Notes: generated from the letters alone by a model not told the origin. A DNA stretch of 64,000 bases from an uncultured Acidobacteriia bacterium (GCA_903929755.1 CAIYVZ010000045.1:1-64000), one strand, 5' to 3'. Shown: positions 1 to 9,282, numbered from the stretch's first letter. Numbers and translations are program-made.

Positions 1-146
1 CCCGCTGCAAGCAGTCCGGCATGTTCTGGACCGTTCGCGGCGCAAACGCCATCCTCGCACTGCGCTGCCGTCACTTCAACGCCCGGTTTGAAAACTATTG
101 GGAGGGTCGGCGGGCGGCCTGATCTCCACTTTCATGTCGCACACCC
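1..146 (+). mobile_element. Right end of an ISKra4-like insertion sequence (truncated by window edge)
   Basis: The first 122 bases encode the end of a transposase and the next ~24 bases are a short non-coding tail ending in a motif (GTCGCACACCC, about 136-146) that I take as the terminal inverted repeat. The element enters from outside the window, so the other end and any target duplication cannot be seen. The exact right boundary is inferred from where gene-like sequence resumes (about 156). Confidence 0.5.
3..122 (+). CDS. Transposase, ISKra4-like, C-terminal fragment
   Basis: An open frame from the window edge to TGA at 120-122 encodes 39 residues, including MFWTVRGANAILALR and ending RFENYWEGRRAA. 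The combination of a W-T-V-R-G-A-N/A-I-x-A-L-R block and an F-E-x-Y/F-W-E end is what I know from the C-terminus of ISKra4-family DDE transposases. There is no start because the gene begins outside the window. Family assignment is from memory of the conserved tail only. Confidence 0.6.
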   Translation, partial: RCKQSGMFWTVRGANAILALRCRHFNARFENYWEGRRAA

Positions 147-155
147 AAAGGTTAA

Positions 156-398
156 AAGGTTAAGGTCTTCTACTACCCGGAGATGGGGTGCGATGGAGCC
201 ACCCTTAAGAAAGCAATTCTCTTCTTCGATGAAATCCATTTCATGGATCGCCCCGCCTTCACATTTCAGACGGGACCGAAGGCTAGTTGGGGGATGATTG
301 GATCTCAATCTTACCTTCGCCCCTACGAACAGTCCTTCAGAGAAGAAGGGGTACCGTTTTATGTCCACGATGCTCCTGGCGGCCCCGTCAGAGTAAAG
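156..398 (+). pseudogene. Fragment of an unknown gene, cut on both sides by insertion sequences
   Basis: An open frame beginning right after a stop at 153-155 reads KVFYYPEMGCDGATLKK, then an aromatic stretch FFDEIHFMDRPAF, and continues to about 395 before the IS3-type end at 399. The composition (regular codon use, aromatic and acidic residues well placed) looks like real coding sequence rather than a shadow. No start codon with a ribosome-binding site precedes the KVFYY block; the first ATG is at 183. The left side lies against the ISKra4 end and the right side against the IS3 inverted repeat, so this is probably the N-terminal part of a gene broken by both insertions. I do not recognise the family. 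Confidence 0.45.
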
Positions 399-419
399 TG
401 GTCCCCTTTGTCAAGACCA
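399..419 (+). repeat. IS3-type terminal inverted repeat, left
   Basis: TGGTCCC followed by a divergent spacer and AGACCA; matches the reverse complement of 1841-1861. A further shared block (GCAATAAGTTAA) lies at 430-441. Confidence 0.75.
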
Positions 420-614
420 AATTTGGTCAGCAATAAGTTAACCTCGGACAGGTCGGATGTGTATTTTGGGCGGCCTCAGCATCGAAGCCGCCCGTTGCCA
501 TTCCGGCGCTCGAAGCGGCGCTCGGGTCGCATCCCTGCGGAGCCCTGTCTTCCGTTCGGGTACCACCAGTGTACGTCCGGACATTCTGGCCCGAAAGCGC
601 TAAATCCCAGGGGT

Positions 615-633
615 TCGGGGACAGCGTCCCCGA
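615..633. terminator. Perfect 8-bp hairpin downstream of the IS3 orfB
   Basis: TCGGGGAC and GTCCCCGA flank a 3-base loop (AGC). It lies 45 bases beyond the orfB stop inside the non-coding left part of the IS. There is no U-run, so a terminator role is only suggested; it may also be a transposition or anti-readthrough structure. Confidence 0.35.
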
Positions 634-677
634 GTTTGGCAAAGCTCCGTTCCGTATTGACGGTGCGGTCATCGTAG

Positions 678-1520
678 TCAACCCCGCGCCAGGTAGATCG
701 CAGCCGGCGTCCGGTAGTCGAGACTCTGGTGCAGACGTTTGTGGTTGTAGAAACGGAGCCAGTTTTCGATCCCGGTCCGCGCTTCCGCCACCGATGCGTA
801 GTCCTTCAGGTACACCTCCTCGTATTTGAGTGAGCGCCACAGTCGCTCGATGAAAATGTTATCCATACAGCGTCCCCGCCCATCCATGCTGATGCTGATC
901 TCCCGTGCGGCCAGTTCACCGGTGAACTTTTCACTGGTGAACTGCGATCCCTGATCGCTGTTGAATATCTCCGGCCTCCGCCCTCCGCGCAGGGCGCACT
1001 TCAGCGCCTCCACACAGAAGTCGAGTTCCAGGGTCAACGACAACCTCCAGCTCAGGACGTATCGGCTGAACCAATCCATCACCGCGACCAGACAGATGAA
1101 GCCCTGCGCCATCCGGATGTACGTAATGTCCGTACTCCACACCTGATTGAGGCGCGTAACTTTCACATCCCTCAACAGATACGGGTAGATCCTGTGGCCT
1201 TCGCCCGGCACGCTCAGCCTCGGCTTCGGGTATACGGCCTCAATGCCCATCACGTCCATCAGCCGCACCACCCGTTTCCGGTTCACCTCGATACCCTGCG
1301 TTACCAGCCACTCCACCATTCGGCGGCTTCCGTAAAACGGCGTCCGCGTGTACTGTTCGTCCAGCATCCGCATCAACCTCAGGTTCTCTTCGCTTTCCCC
1401 CAGCGGCTGATAATAAAGGCCCGACCGATTCGCGCCCAATAGTTCGCACTGCCGCCGGACGCTGATCTCCGCATGATCCCGATCCACCAGGAGCCGAAGA
1501 TCCTCAGTCGAGCATGCCAA
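678..1520 (-). CDS. IS3-family transposase OrfB (DDE integrase domain)
   Basis: A 280-residue catalytic subunit that cuts and joins the element ends. The HTH-like start (SVRRQCELLGANRSGLYY) is followed by a complete rve catalytic core: first Asp in WSTDITYIRM, second in FNSDQGSQF, Glu in NIFIERLWRS, then the typical C-terminal FYNHKRLHQSLDYRTP. All catalytic residues are intact, so the protein could be active. The open frame starts at TTG (1518-1520) and overlaps orfA by 17 nt. Its register is +1 (equivalently -2) relative to orfA, so a standard -1 slip would not give an OrfAB fusion; translational coupling or independent initiation is possible. Confidence 0.92.
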   Translation of the reverse strand: MACSTEDLRLLVDRDHAEISVRRQCELLGANRSGLYYQPLGESEENLRLMRMLDEQYTRTPFYGSRRMVEWLVTQGIEVNRKRVVRLMDVMGIEAVYPKPRLSVPGEGHRIYPYLLRDVKVTRLNQVWSTDITYIRMAQGFICLVAVMDWFSRYVLSWRLSLTLELDFCVEALKCALRGGRRPEIFNSDQGSQFTSEKFTGELAAREISISMDGRGRCMDNIFIERLWRSLKYEEVYLKDYASVAEARTGIENWLRFYNHKRLHQSLDYRTPAAIYLARG

Positions 1521-1794
1521 CTTGTTTTTTAAGCCAGTCCAGTTCCACCTTCAGTCGCCCGATCTCCTCATACAGCGCGTCCTTCCCGGACTCCGCCGCC
1601 TCGCCCTTCCGGGTCCGACCATCCACGAAAAGCTCGTGCAGTTGCTCCACCGCAGACTTCTTCCACTTCCCGATCTGAATCGGATGCACCTTGAACTGCG
1701 AACCCAGTTGGCTCATCGTCTTCTCGCCCCGGATCGCCTCCATCGCCACCCGCGCCTTGAAGGCCGGACTGTGTTGTTTTCTCGTCGCCGTCAT
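1504..1794 (-). CDS. IS3-family transposase OrfA (helix-turn-helix)
   Basis: A 96-residue DNA-binding protein of the HTH_Tnp_1 type. The N-terminus (KQHSPAFKARVAMEAIRGEK) is the classical IS3 OrfA start, followed by the recognition helix region QLGSQFKVHPIQIGKWK and a C-terminal coiled-coil, EEIGRLKVELDWLKKQ, which in this family mediates dimerisation with OrfB. It starts at ATG 1794, 33 bp inside the right inverted repeat block. An AAAAAAC run (codons for KKQ) lies about 25 nt before the stop, but orfB is not in the -1 frame. Confidence 0.9.
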   Translation of the reverse strand: MTATRKQHSPAFKARVAMEAIRGEKTMSQLGSQFKVHPIQIGKWKKSAVEQLHELFVDGRTRKGEAAESGKDALYEEIGRLKVELDWLKKQVGMLD

Positions 1795-1840
1795 CTGCTC
1801 TCCTTGAGTTAAACGACTCGCCGAATATTAACTTATTGCC

Positions 1841-1861
1841 TGGTCTGAATTCCCGGGACCA
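1841..1861 (-). repeat. IS3-type terminal inverted repeat, right
   Basis: Reads TGGTCCCGGGAATTCAGACCA on the minus strand, matching the first 7 and last 6 bases of the left repeat; the GCAATAAGTTAA block is at 1828-1839. Confidence 0.75.
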
Positions 1862-2293
1862 CTATAGCCCGAGTTCCCGCACCAGGACGGTGACATCGCC
1901 CAAATCCTGAAACTCTTCCCCCAGTCGCAGCGCCAGGCACTTCATCGCCAGCAGGTAGCCTGGATGGGGGACATAGATCCGTAGGTTGCTAAGTTCCTCG
2001 AATACCTCGAACGCGCCGCGCTCGCTGAAGAAGCCCTTAACCGCGTCATTCAGCCAGTCGTTCGCTAAGCCTTCTCTGGCGGCAACCGCCTGGGCTGCGG
2101 CTCGCATCTCTGTCGCCGGTACCAGCATGGCGTCAATGTCCTTCGTTGCAGGTCTGGCCTGAAACACCAGACACATCACGGCACCTCCGGCCAAATAGGC
2201 CTCGCCCCGCACATTTCTGTGAGCCAGTTCCGTATTGAGAGCACGGAACAGATCGCGGATTCGCTCCGTCGTCAACCTGGCACCACCGGACAT
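1862..2293 (-). CDS. Nucleotidyltransferase-fold protein (DUF6036/AbiEii-like), possible toxin of a coupled pair
   Basis: A 143-residue protein. The segment AYLAGGAVMCLVFQARPATKDIDAMLVPA carries the family's Gly-Gly followed by a D-x-D pair (KDIDAML), the metal-binding signature of minimal nucleotidyltransferases; the rest is helical with a late YLLAMKCLALR block, typical of stand-alone NTases that move with a partner gene. Chosen start: ATG 2291-2293, which overlaps the TAA of the upstream gene (TAATG), so the two are translationally coupled. A longer frame up to 2437 exists but would overlap that gene. The stop lies directly against the IS3 element. Related NTases act as toxins (MenT, AbiEii), but also in other roles; function here is inferred. 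Confidence 0.75.
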   Translation of the reverse strand: MSGGARLTTERIRDLFRALNTELAHRNVRGEAYLAGGAVMCLVFQARPATKDIDAMLVPATEMRAAAQAVAAREGLANDWLNDAVKGFFSERGAFEVFEELSNLRIYVPHPGYLLAMKCLALRLGEEFQDLGDVTVLVRELGL

Positions 2294-2655
2294 TAGACTC
2301 GATCCCCGATGCTGGAATCGATAAAGATATTCCTGCGCCGAAACGGTACCGGGGATTCCAGCAGTAAATGAGCCCGCAGGCTCATCCAGGGGGCCGCGAA
2401 GACGGGGCGGGGCAGGGGCGGAATCCCGGAAGTCCACTTGGGCACCCGGGCTCCCCCTTTAAGGTGGACTGCCTGCTCGACCATGGCCGCTACGTAGTTC
2501 GCTAAATAAGGATCGTCAATCGATGGCGCGTCAAGGTTTTCCAGGCCAGCCCGCGATGCGTCCGTCAATAAATCATTTAGTTCCGCAAGAACATAAGCCG
2601 AACGTCCGTGCCGAAGTTCATTCGCGAGCCGTTGAAAGTTTTCGGCTGTGCTCAT
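2293..2655 (-). CDS. Partner protein of the nucleotidyltransferase (putative antitoxin or accessory)
   Basis: 120 residues. The N-terminus (STAENFQRLANELRHGRS) is helical and the C-terminus ends PVPFRRRNIFIDSSIGDRV, an R-R-R-N-I/L-F-I/V motif that I associate with small genes placed directly upstream of DUF6036-type nucleotidyltransferases. The ATG at 2653-2655 overlaps the TGA of the small upstream ORF (ATGA) and its TAA overlaps the start of the NTase (TAATG). The tight two-way coupling suggests a fixed functional unit. Not a recognised enzyme; the antitoxin role is an inference from gene order. Confidence 0.65.
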   Translation of the reverse strand: MSTAENFQRLANELRHGRSAYVLAELNDLLTDASRAGLENLDAPSIDDPYLANYVAAMVEQAVHLKGGARVPKWTSGIPPLPRPVFAAPWMSLRAHLLLESPVPFRRRNIFIDSSIGDRV

Positions 2656-2837
2656 GAAGTCACTCTAACATCGGATGAGCTTGCCCCCCACTGTATCTCA
2701 AATACATTCGGCCCAAGCTTCCCCATCACGAACAGCCCCTTATGCGCGGCCCGCCATACGATCCAGCTGCCCCAGCTCTTCCCTCTCGAAAGCCCCGGCA
2801 TCGTCAGCATCTCCCTTGGCTTCATCGGTGCCTTCAT
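2652..2837 (-). CDS. Small hypothetical protein coupled to the NTase pair
   Basis: Up to 61 residues from ATG 2837. An internal ATG at 2801, preceded at a good distance by AGGGAG, would give 49 residues beginning MPGLSRGKSWGSWIVWR. The product is rich in tryptophan and aromatic residues and ends in a polar tail. The stop overlaps the next start as ATGA. The frame is open for only 12 codons upstream of 2837, so it may be a truncated remnant of a longer protein. I do not recognise it; it is kept because of the coupling. Confidence 0.4.
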   Translation of the reverse strand: MKAPMKPREMLTMPGLSRGKSWGSWIVWRAAHKGLFVMGKLGPNVFEIQWGASSSDVRVTS

Positions 2838-2943
2838 CGGAACGCTCTGTGGTGAAGAACCGGAATCGAGTAATCAGCCAAATGGCTTTGGATTTTCAAA
2901 ACCGAAACAGCCCGTTCCAACTCCGCCGGAAACTACTGCCGGG

Positions 2944-4221
2944 TTATCGCAGGCGCGCCATCAACTCGCCCGTCTGCCGAAGCACGTTCAGGCGGGCACG
3001 TTCCGTCCCAAACTGGGCGTCATAGAACGCGATCCAGCGTTCTTCTTCCGCGAAACGCGCTTCTTCCACCTGTTTCAGCGTGGCGCGGCCCTCATTCATC
3101 TGCGCGAGCAGAATCGACAGCTGCTCGTGCGCCAAATCCAGCTCCGCTTTGGCGAGTTGGGCCGCCATCTGCGCTTTTTCCACTTCCTGATAGCTCTGGT
3201 GGACGGCGAGCGTCAGTCTGCCCCGGGCCTGCTGTAATTCCGCCCGAATCCGCTGCTGACCGGCCTCCGCCTGGGCAATTCCCGCGTCCACGCCGCCTCC
3301 AGCCAGAATCGGGATCTGAATCGATGCTCCAAACTGCCAGTTGTTCCGTTGGAATTTGGAAAAATACTCGTCGTAATGGCTGTACCGGGACAGCAGCGCG
3401 TACTGCGCCACCAAATCCACCTTCGGCAAGCGCTGGGCCTTATTCCCCTGCAGCTCCAGCGCCGACCCCTGGTAGTTCGATTCCAGCCGGCGCAATTCTT
3501 TGCTTGCGGCCATGGCGGAGCTGATCGCTGCCTGTTCGTCGGCCGGGATAGCGATCGGTGCGCGTTCGGCTTCCGCCGGCTTTACGGAGTCGGTGGCCGC
3601 ATAGCCAAGCGCCACAGCCAGGCTTCGCTCCGCATAATCGTGCTCGGCGTCCAGATTCAGCGCGCGCTGTTGTGCGCGCAGGCGATTGACCGCCGCCTCT
3701 GACAGTGCCACCGGCAGTTCTCGTCCCGCGTCCACCCGGGCGGTTACCGCGGCTGCCACCTTCGCCAGGCTATCCATCTGACGGCGAGCCGCGCTGGAAA
3801 GCTGCGTCGCCCGCTGGGCGTCCAAAAAAAGTGACGCGACCCGGAACACGATCTCGTCGGACCGTTCCCCCGCCGCAAACGATGCCCCGCGCGCCGTCTC
3901 CCGGGCCTGGGCGATGGAAAGCGTCAGCGGCCGGTTGAAGAGAGCCTGGGTGACTTTTGCCTGAATCACGGCAGGCGCCGCGCCTTCAATGCTCAGCGGA
4001 AAGCCGTTACTATACGCCAGACCACTTCCCGCGCCCACGTGAGGGGTGAAGGGATCCCGGGCCAGACGGACCCCCTGAGCCGCCTTCAGTTGGTCCAGGC
4101 GCGCGATGACCGCTTCCTGGCTTTGAGAAAGCGCCCGGTCGAGCGCCTGCTTCAGGTTCAGCGTGTAGGTCTCGGCTTGCAGGGTGGAAGCAATGCCGAT
4201 CAGCAACCAGAATGTGCGCAT
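2944..4221 (-). CDS. TolC-family outer membrane efflux protein (second copy)
   Basis: 425 residues. A signal peptide (MRTFWLLIGIASTLQA) is followed by TYTLNLKQALDRALSQSQ, the standard first helix of TolC-family channels, then two repeats of long alpha-helical barrel sequence rich in Ala, Gln and Arg (LYxxQRATQLSSAARR-like coiled coils), ending in FYDAQFGTERARLNVLRQTGELM. It would form the outer-membrane/periplasmic duct of a tripartite export system. It lies 39 bp after the RHH gene, at the end of the RND operon, which already contains a TolC. Family is certain; the pump partner is inferred. Confidence 0.9.
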   Translation of the reverse strand: MRTFWLLIGIASTLQAETYTLNLKQALDRALSQSQEAVIARLDQLKAAQGVRLARDPFTPHVGAGSGLAYSNGFPLSIEGAAPAVIQAKVTQALFNRPLTLSIAQARETARGASFAAGERSDEIVFRVASLFLDAQRATQLSSAARRQMDSLAKVAAAVTARVDAGRELPVALSEAAVNRLRAQQRALNLDAEHDYAERSLAVALGYAATDSVKPAEAERAPIAIPADEQAAISSAMAASKELRRLESNYQGSALELQGNKAQRLPKVDLVAQYALLSRYSHYDEYFSKFQRNNWQFGASIQIPILAGGGVDAGIAQAEAGQQRIRAELQQARGRLTLAVHQSYQEVEKAQMAAQLAKAELDLAHEQLSILLAQMNEGRATLKQVEEARFAEEERWIAFYDAQFGTERARLNVLRQTGELMARLR

Positions 4222-4260
4222 GAACTATTGGTAGCACCGCGCCACACTGCAAGTCGATGC

Positions 4261-4503
4261 TTACTTGCCAAAGTCCTCGCGGGGCTTTTCGCCAGGCCCG
4301 CTGCTGGGAACCCTCGGTACAAACTTTCGCAGACCCTGGGGCTTTCTGCCCAAGCCGCTATTTGCGAGGCCACCACGCCGCGATTCGGCCAGTAAATGAA
4401 TCGCCGTGCGGATAATACGCGAAGAGGTCCAGCCGAGTTCCTTCGTGAGGCTGGCCAGGTCGTGGGCAGCTTCCGAGTCGAGACGCGCGATGACGGTTTT
4501 CAT
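4261..4503 (-). CDS. Ribbon-helix-helix DNA-binding protein
   Basis: 80 residues starting MKTVIARLDSEAAHDLASL, the beta-strand plus first helix of an Arc/CopG-type fold, followed by the second helix TSSRIIRTAIHLLAES. The start is ATG 4501-4503; a longer frame to 4581 runs back into the tolC gene. It sits 7 bp after the upstream TolC stop, inside the efflux operon, so it could be a local regulator or an orphan antitoxin (no toxin gene is adjacent). The C-terminal 30 residues are Arg/Gly/Pro-rich and probably disordered. Confidence 0.7.
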   Translation of the reverse strand: MKTVIARLDSEAAHDLASLTKELGWTSSRIIRTAIHLLAESRRGGLANSGLGRKPQGLRKFVPRVPSSGPGEKPREDFGK

Positions 4504-4510
4504 ATATTGG

Positions 4511-6160
4511 CTACCTGACTTCAATCTTACGAGTCTCCAGTGTACGGGCAAGGGCGCGGTCGAGGTTGGCTCCGGCTTCACCGGCGTCGGCCTCGGCGCG
4601 GACCAGCCGGGTCCGGGCGTTTATCAGGTCGGTTTGGCGCTGCAGGACCAGGAAGACAGAAGACGTTCCTGCCTGAAACTGGCGCTGTTCGCTGGCGTAC
4701 TGCTCCTGGGCATTGGCCAGCGCCTTCCGTGCCGCTTCGAGGCGCAAGGTGTTGGAGGCGGAAAGCTGCAGGGAGTTGCGGACGTCGGCTTCAATCGCCA
4801 TTTCCACCTGACGGTGCTGCGTGCTCAGGCGCTTGCCCTCTGCCGCTGAAATGGCCGCCTGGGCGGTTGCGGTCCGGTTGCGAAGAGGCAGGCTAAAGGT
4901 GACGCCCGCCACCGCGGTAGTGAAGTGGCCGGTCCCGAGCGCGCTCAGGGACTGGCCGTAGCCACCCACGAAGATAGGCGGAACGCCGCCACTGCCAAAC
5001 GAAATAGCGGGCAGGGGCTGCAGGCCGTTCAGCGCGGAAAGCTGGTTGATCTGGCCAATCAGCGGGCCAAACGCGGAGCTGAAGGGATTTGCGCCTGTCT
5101 GGGTGATCAGATTCCCCGCCAGACCGTTGGCGGATACCGTGGCGAAGGCGTCGATCTGTGGCTTCGTTTGTTCATGCGCCAGCTTTACATCCATGCGGTT
5201 CACTTCCAGGGCGAGGTCGCTCTGCTTCAGTTCGGGTCGGTTGGCGAGCGCCTGCTTCACGGCGTCATCCAGCGAAGGCTGGGTCTCGGCGGCATTTACG
5301 GCGCGTTCCGGAACCAGTGCCATGCCCCACATCAGGTCGGTGCGTTCGGGCAGCATCATGGCTTTCAGCCCGTTTTCGGCTGCGGTCAGGTTGCTCTGGG
5401 CCGTGTAGACGTTCTGCTGGAAGGTGGCCAGCAGGGTCTGAGTCTGGACCACATCGACCGGGGCGAGCAGACCCTGTTCCACCAGACGGCGGTTGCTGGC
5501 ATCCTGGCGTTCCACCAGGCGGACGGCTTCTTTCTGGACGTCGAGGTTTCGGTAGGCGAAATCCAGTTCCCACCAGGCCTGAACGGCGCGGGTGACGGTC
5601 TCGATAATGCGTTGCCGGAACTGTGCCTGCGAAAGCTCGATGTTCTTCTTCGCCACGTGGATGCGGTGGCGATTGTCGTCATACCGCAAGCCTCGCAACA
5701 GCGGCTGATTCACACTCAGCGCGAGTGAGGTGAGGAACTGCGGATTCAGCGTATTGAACGTACTGTCCGTCTGCTGGCGCGAGTTCGAGAAGTTGAGCTT
5801 ATACGACCCGCCGAACAGAGGCGAGAGGCCACTCACCGAAGGATCTGTCAGGAACTCTTTGTTGGTGAGCTTGCCGTTGGTGGCGCCTCCCAGGGAAGAG
5901 CTCACGGGCGAAATCGCCCGGTTCTGGCGACCGGTGAAGCCGAGCTTGGGGTCGAAGACGCCTTGCGCGGCCTTCAGGCCGAGCACAGCTTCCTGCTTGG
6001 TGATGCGCGAGACGGCAAGATCCGTATCGCTGGCCAGCACGCGTTCAATTACTTCGTTCACGGTAAGCTTCGCGTCGCCAAGGATGCCGATACGCGGTAC
6101 ATCCTGCGCCAACAGGGTGGCAGCGAGAGCAAGCGGGAGAATCAGGCAGGTATTTTTCAC
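4511..6160 (-). CDS. TolC-family outer membrane efflux protein
   Basis: 549 residues with a cleavable signal peptide ([19 protein letters not shown]). After a short beta segment, the sequence carries the TolC pattern: [34 protein letters not shown], then long helices with [14 protein letters not shown] (the conserved NRPEL block) and a final coiled coil [18 protein letters not shown]. It is longer than usual because of a Gly/Leu-rich insert (about residues 345-400). The start ATG overlaps the RND pump stop (6157-6160), so the channel is co-translated with the pump and is the most likely partner of the MFP-RND pair. Confidence 0.95.
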   Translation of the reverse strand: MKNTCLILPLALAATLLAQDVPRIGILGDAKLTVNEVIERVLASDTDLAVSRITKQEAVLGLKAAQGVFDPKLGFTGRQNRAISPVSSSLGGATNGKLTNKEFLTDPSVSGLSPLFGGSYKLNFSNSRQQTDSTFNTLNPQFLTSLALSVNQPLLRGLRYDDNRHRIHVAKKNIELSQAQFRQRIIETVTRAVQAWWELDFAYRNLDVQKEAVRLVERQDASNRRLVEQGLLAPVDVVQTQTLLATFQQNVYTAQSNLTAAENGLKAMMLPERTDLMWGMALVPERAVNAAETQPSLDDAVKQALANRPELKQSDLALEVNRMDVKLAHEQTKPQIDAFATVSANGLAGNLITQTGANPFSSAFGPLIGQINQLSALNGLQPLPAISFGSGGVPPIFVGGYGQSLSALGTGHFTTAVAGVTFSLPLRNRTATAQAAISAAEGKRLSTQHRQVEMAIEADVRNSLQLSASNTLRLEAARKALANAQEQYASEQRQFQAGTSSVFLVLQRQTDLINARTRLVRAEADAGEAGANLDRALARTLETRKIEVR

Positions 6161-9100
6161 AGGGATTCTCCTTCAATCTGGGCGGGGATCTCGGCAATGC
6201 CGAAGATCTTGCCGCGGAAACGGACAAACATCTCGTGGAGGTCTTCAAAGAACGAGTAGAAGACGGGGACTGCCAGCAGGGTGAGCAGCAGGCAGAGCGA
6301 CTGGCCGCCGACGACGAGAACGCCGATCGACCGGTTGGTGGCCGCGCCGGTGCCGCTTGAAAGCACCAGAGGCAACATACCAGCGACCAGCGCGATAGTG
6401 GTCATCAGGATGGGTCGCAGACGGTCGCGGTTGGCCTGAATGATAGCGTCGTAACGGTTCATTCCGGCGGCGCGCAGGCCGTTGGTGTGGTCGATTTGCA
6501 GAATCGCGTTCTTCTTCACGATGCCGAACAGCAGCAACAGACCGAGGCCCGAGAAGATATTGACGGTCTGGCCGGTCACCAGCAGCGCCAGGATGCCGAA
6601 TGGCACGGCGAGCGGCAGCGTCATCAGGATGGTGATGGGGTGGATAAACGACTCGAACTGCGCGGCGAGCACGATGTACATGAAGATGAACGTGAGGCCG
6701 AAGGCCAGGCCAAAGTAATAGCCGGCGCGGCCCAGTTCCTTCGAGGGCCCGGTTATGCCGGCGTGGTAATCGGGCGGCATATTGAGGGTGGCGGCGGCTT
6801 CCTGCAGCGCACTCAGGACGGCGGTTTGTGAGCCGCCCGGCAGGACGTTGCAGGTCAGCGTAACCTGCCGCTGGCGATTGATGCGGTTGACCGATGACGG
6901 ACCATTGCCGTTGGTCAGCGTCACGATTTCATCCAGACGAACCGAACTACGGCTGCGGGACGGGACGCTCATAGCGGCCAGGCCTTCCGCCGTGCTGCGG
7001 AACTTCTCGAAAGCGCGGACGCGGACGTCGTATTGTTCCTCGCCCGCGTTGAACGTGGACGCGACCTGGCCCGCCACCAGGGTGTTCAGCGCCTGTTCGA
7101 TATCTAACACGGAGACGCCAAGATCTGCGGCTTTTGAGCGGTTGATGGTAAGTCGAACTTCGGGTTTGCCGGAGCGCAGCGTGGAATCGGCGTCGGTGAC
7201 GAAGGGCAGGGCCTTCATTTTTTCCAGGAGGATGTCGGAGTACTTGCCGAGTTGGGCCAGATCCGGACCTTCAATGTAGAACTGGATTTCCGCGTTGCTC
7301 TGGTTGCCGCCCACGGCGGAGACGAGTTCCACGCCGGTGTGGATCTCTTTGGAATACTTCTTCAGAAGGTCGCGGGTGGACTGCATCAGCTTCGTCTGGT
7401 CCTTGTCGCGCTGGTCCACGTCGGTCAGTTTCACGAAGATGCTGGAGTTGTTGGCGGAACGATCCTGCGTGCCGCCGGTGGTAGAGAGGGTATGGAGCAC
7501 GCCGGGCTGGCGGCGGATATCCTGCGCGATCTGTTCCGTGAGCGCTGTGGTTGCGGCCAGGGAACTGCCTTCCGGAGCGCGGACCAGGACGTTGAATTGC
7601 GACTGGTCGTCAGCCGGCAGGAAGTTCTTGCCGACGAACATGAACAGCGGCAAGATGCTCAGAATGGTGAGGCCGCTGAAGGCCAGCATCGTTTTGCGGT
7701 GGGCCATCGCCCACTTGAGCATGCTGGTGTAGTGCTTGTCGATCCAGGAAAAGACAAGGCTGTCCTTTGAGGAGGTGTGACCCGGTTTCGGGGCAGGCAC
7801 GAAGCGTGACGTCAGCATGGGAGTCAGCGTGAACGAGACCAGCAGCGAGACGGCAATGGCGAAAGCGGCGGTGAAGCCGAACGAGCTCATGAAGCGCCCC
7901 ACGATACCGCCCATGAAGCCCACGGGCAGGAAGACGGCGAGCAGGGAGAGCGTGGTGGCCATAACGGCGAGGCCAATTTCGCTGGTGCCCTTGATGGCCG
8001 CTTCCACCGGGCCCATGCCCTTTTCTTCCATGAAGCGGAAGATGTTTTCCAGCACGATAATGGCGTCGTCAATCACGATGCCGACCATCAGGGTGAGCGA
8101 GAGCATGGTGATCTGATTCAGCGTCAGGCCCATGGCCGCCATCAGGCCGAAGGCCGAAACAATGGAGGTGGGGATGGCGATGGAGGCGATCAGCGTGGTG
8201 CGCCAGTTGGCCAGGAAGAGGAAGATGATGACCGAGGCCAGGATGCTGCCGAGCACCAGGTGATGGTTGATGTTTTTGATGGCCGCTTCAATGAAGACCG
8301 ACTGATCGGCCACGATGCTCATCTTCACGTCTTTGGGCAGCGTCAGTTCAATCTCTTTCATGCGGGCGCGGATGCCGGCGGCGGTGGCCACCGAGTTTTC
8401 GCCCGACTGCTTGGCGATGAGGAGCGTCACCGACGAGGTGCCGTCGAGGCGCGCCGCGGTGCGGGGCTCTTCGTAGCTGTCCTCGGCGTTGCCAATGTCG
8501 TTGATGCGGACCACGTAAGGGCCCTTGGTGGAGACGGCAATTTGATTGAATTCCGCCGGGCTGGCGATGCGGCCCGTGGTGCGGACGGTGAGTTCTCGGG
8601 CGCCGGTCTGCAGGTTGCCGGCGGGAAGCTCCAGGTTCTGGGTTCGGGCTGCGTTGAAAACATCGGTAATAGTGAGGCCCCAGGCGCGGAGGCGGCTGGG
8701 ATCCACGTTTACGTGAATTTCACGGCGTGCGCCACCAATGATGCGGATCTGGCCAACGCCTTTGGAGTTTTCCAGTTTCTGCTTGATGAGCTTGTCGGCG
8801 ATGGCTGTCAGGTCGCGGAGGTTGCGGGGGGCCGATATGGCGATCTGCATCACGGGCGCGGCGTCGGGGTCGAACTTCAGGATGACCGGGCGCTTTACCG
8901 TTTGCGGCAGGTCGTTTTCGATAAGGTTGACCTTGCTCTGGACTTCCTGCAGGGCCACATCGCCGTCTTTCGCGAGGGTGAAAGTGATGACGGCGGTGGA
9001 GAGGCCTTCCGACGAAACGGAGCGAACTTCGTCAATCTGGCTGATGGTGTTGACCGCGTCTTCCACCTTGCGGGTGATTTCGGTTTCCACTTCCTCCGGC

Positions 9101-9267
9101 GAGGCTCCGGGGTTGGCGATGGTGACGACGACGGTGGGGATATCGACCTTGGGAAAGAGGTCGACGCCAAGGCTGAAGTAAGAGAAGATGCCGACAACGA
9201 CGAGCGAGAGAATCAGCATCGTCGCGAACACGGGTCTTCGTATGCAGAGTTTTGCGAGTGTGTGCAT
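6157..9267 (-). CDS. RND-family multidrug efflux pump, inner-membrane subunit (HAE1/AcrB-like)
   Basis: 1036 residues, the normal length for the family. It begins [22 protein letters not shown], the first transmembrane helix; the DD/GxxD region appears as [20 protein letters not shown] in TM4, carrying the proton-relay Asp residues, and the second half repeats the layout to [15 protein letters not shown]. Two large periplasmic porter loops lie between. It exports hydrophobic compounds using the proton gradient. It follows the MFP gene by 15 bp and overlaps the TolC start by 4 bp (ATGA). Confidence 0.97.
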   Translation of the reverse strand: MHTLAKLCIRRPVFATMLILSLVVVGIFSYFSLGVDLFPKVDIPTVVVTIANPGASPEEVETEITRKVEDAVNTISQIDEVRSVSSEGLSTAVITFTLAKDGDVALQEVQSKVNLIENDLPQTVKRPVILKFDPDAAPVMQIAISAPRNLRDLTAIADKLIKQKLENSKGVGQIRIIGGARREIHVNVDPSRLRAWGLTITDVFNAARTQNLELPAGNLQTGARELTVRTTGRIASPAEFNQIAVSTKGPYVVRINDIGNAEDSYEEPRTAARLDGTSSVTLLIAKQSGENSVATAAGIRARMKEIELTLPKDVKMSIVADQSVFIEAAIKNINHHLVLGSILASVIIFLFLANWRTTLIASIAIPTSIVSAFGLMAAMGLTLNQITMLSLTLMVGIVIDDAIIVLENIFRFMEEKGMGPVEAAIKGTSEIGLAVMATTLSLLAVFLPVGFMGGIVGRFMSSFGFTAAFAIAVSLLVSFTLTPMLTSRFVPAPKPGHTSSKDSLVFSWIDKHYTSMLKWAMAHRKTMLAFSGLTILSILPLFMFVGKNFLPADDQSQFNVLVRAPEGSSLAATTALTEQIAQDIRRQPGVLHTLSTTGGTQDRSANNSSIFVKLTDVDQRDKDQTKLMQSTRDLLKKYSKEIHTGVELVSAVGGNQSNAEIQFYIEGPDLAQLGKYSDILLEKMKALPFVTDADSTLRSGKPEVRLTINRSKAADLGVSVLDIEQALNTLVAGQVASTFNAGEEQYDVRVRAFEKFRSTAEGLAAMSVPSRSRSSVRLDEIVTLTNGNGPSSVNRINRQRQVTLTCNVLPGGSQTAVLSALQEAAATLNMPPDYHAGITGPSKELGRAGYYFGLAFGLTFIFMYIVLAAQFESFIHPITILMTLPLAVPFGILALLVTGQTVNIFSGLGLLLLFGIVKKNAILQIDHTNGLRAAGMNRYDAIIQANRDRLRPILMTTIALVAGMLPLVLSSGTGAATNRSIGVLVVGGQSLCLLLTLLAVPVFYSFFEDLHEMFVRFRGKIFGIAEIPAQIEGESL

Positions 9268-9282
9268 GGGGAGAGGTCACCG

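Larger units (their letters stand above)
399..1861 (-). mobile_element. Complete IS3-family insertion sequence
   Basis: A 1463-bp element with imperfect terminal inverted repeats (TGGTCCC...AGACCA at 399-419 against its complement at 1841-1861) and a second shared block GCAATAAGTTAA just inside each end. It carries orfA and orfB in the usual IS3 order, on the minus strand. The region between the left repeat and the orfB stop (about 258 bp) is non-coding. The flanks (left GTAAAG, right CTATAG) show no short direct duplication, so the element may have recombined since insertion. Its right end abuts the stop codon of the nucleotidyltransferase gene. Confidence 0.8.

Noticed and set aside
1504-1545. 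AAAAAAC run as a -1 frameshift site for OrfAB
   Set aside because: OrfB is in the +1 (not -1) register relative to orfA, so a -1 slip would not produce the fusion; kept only as a note.
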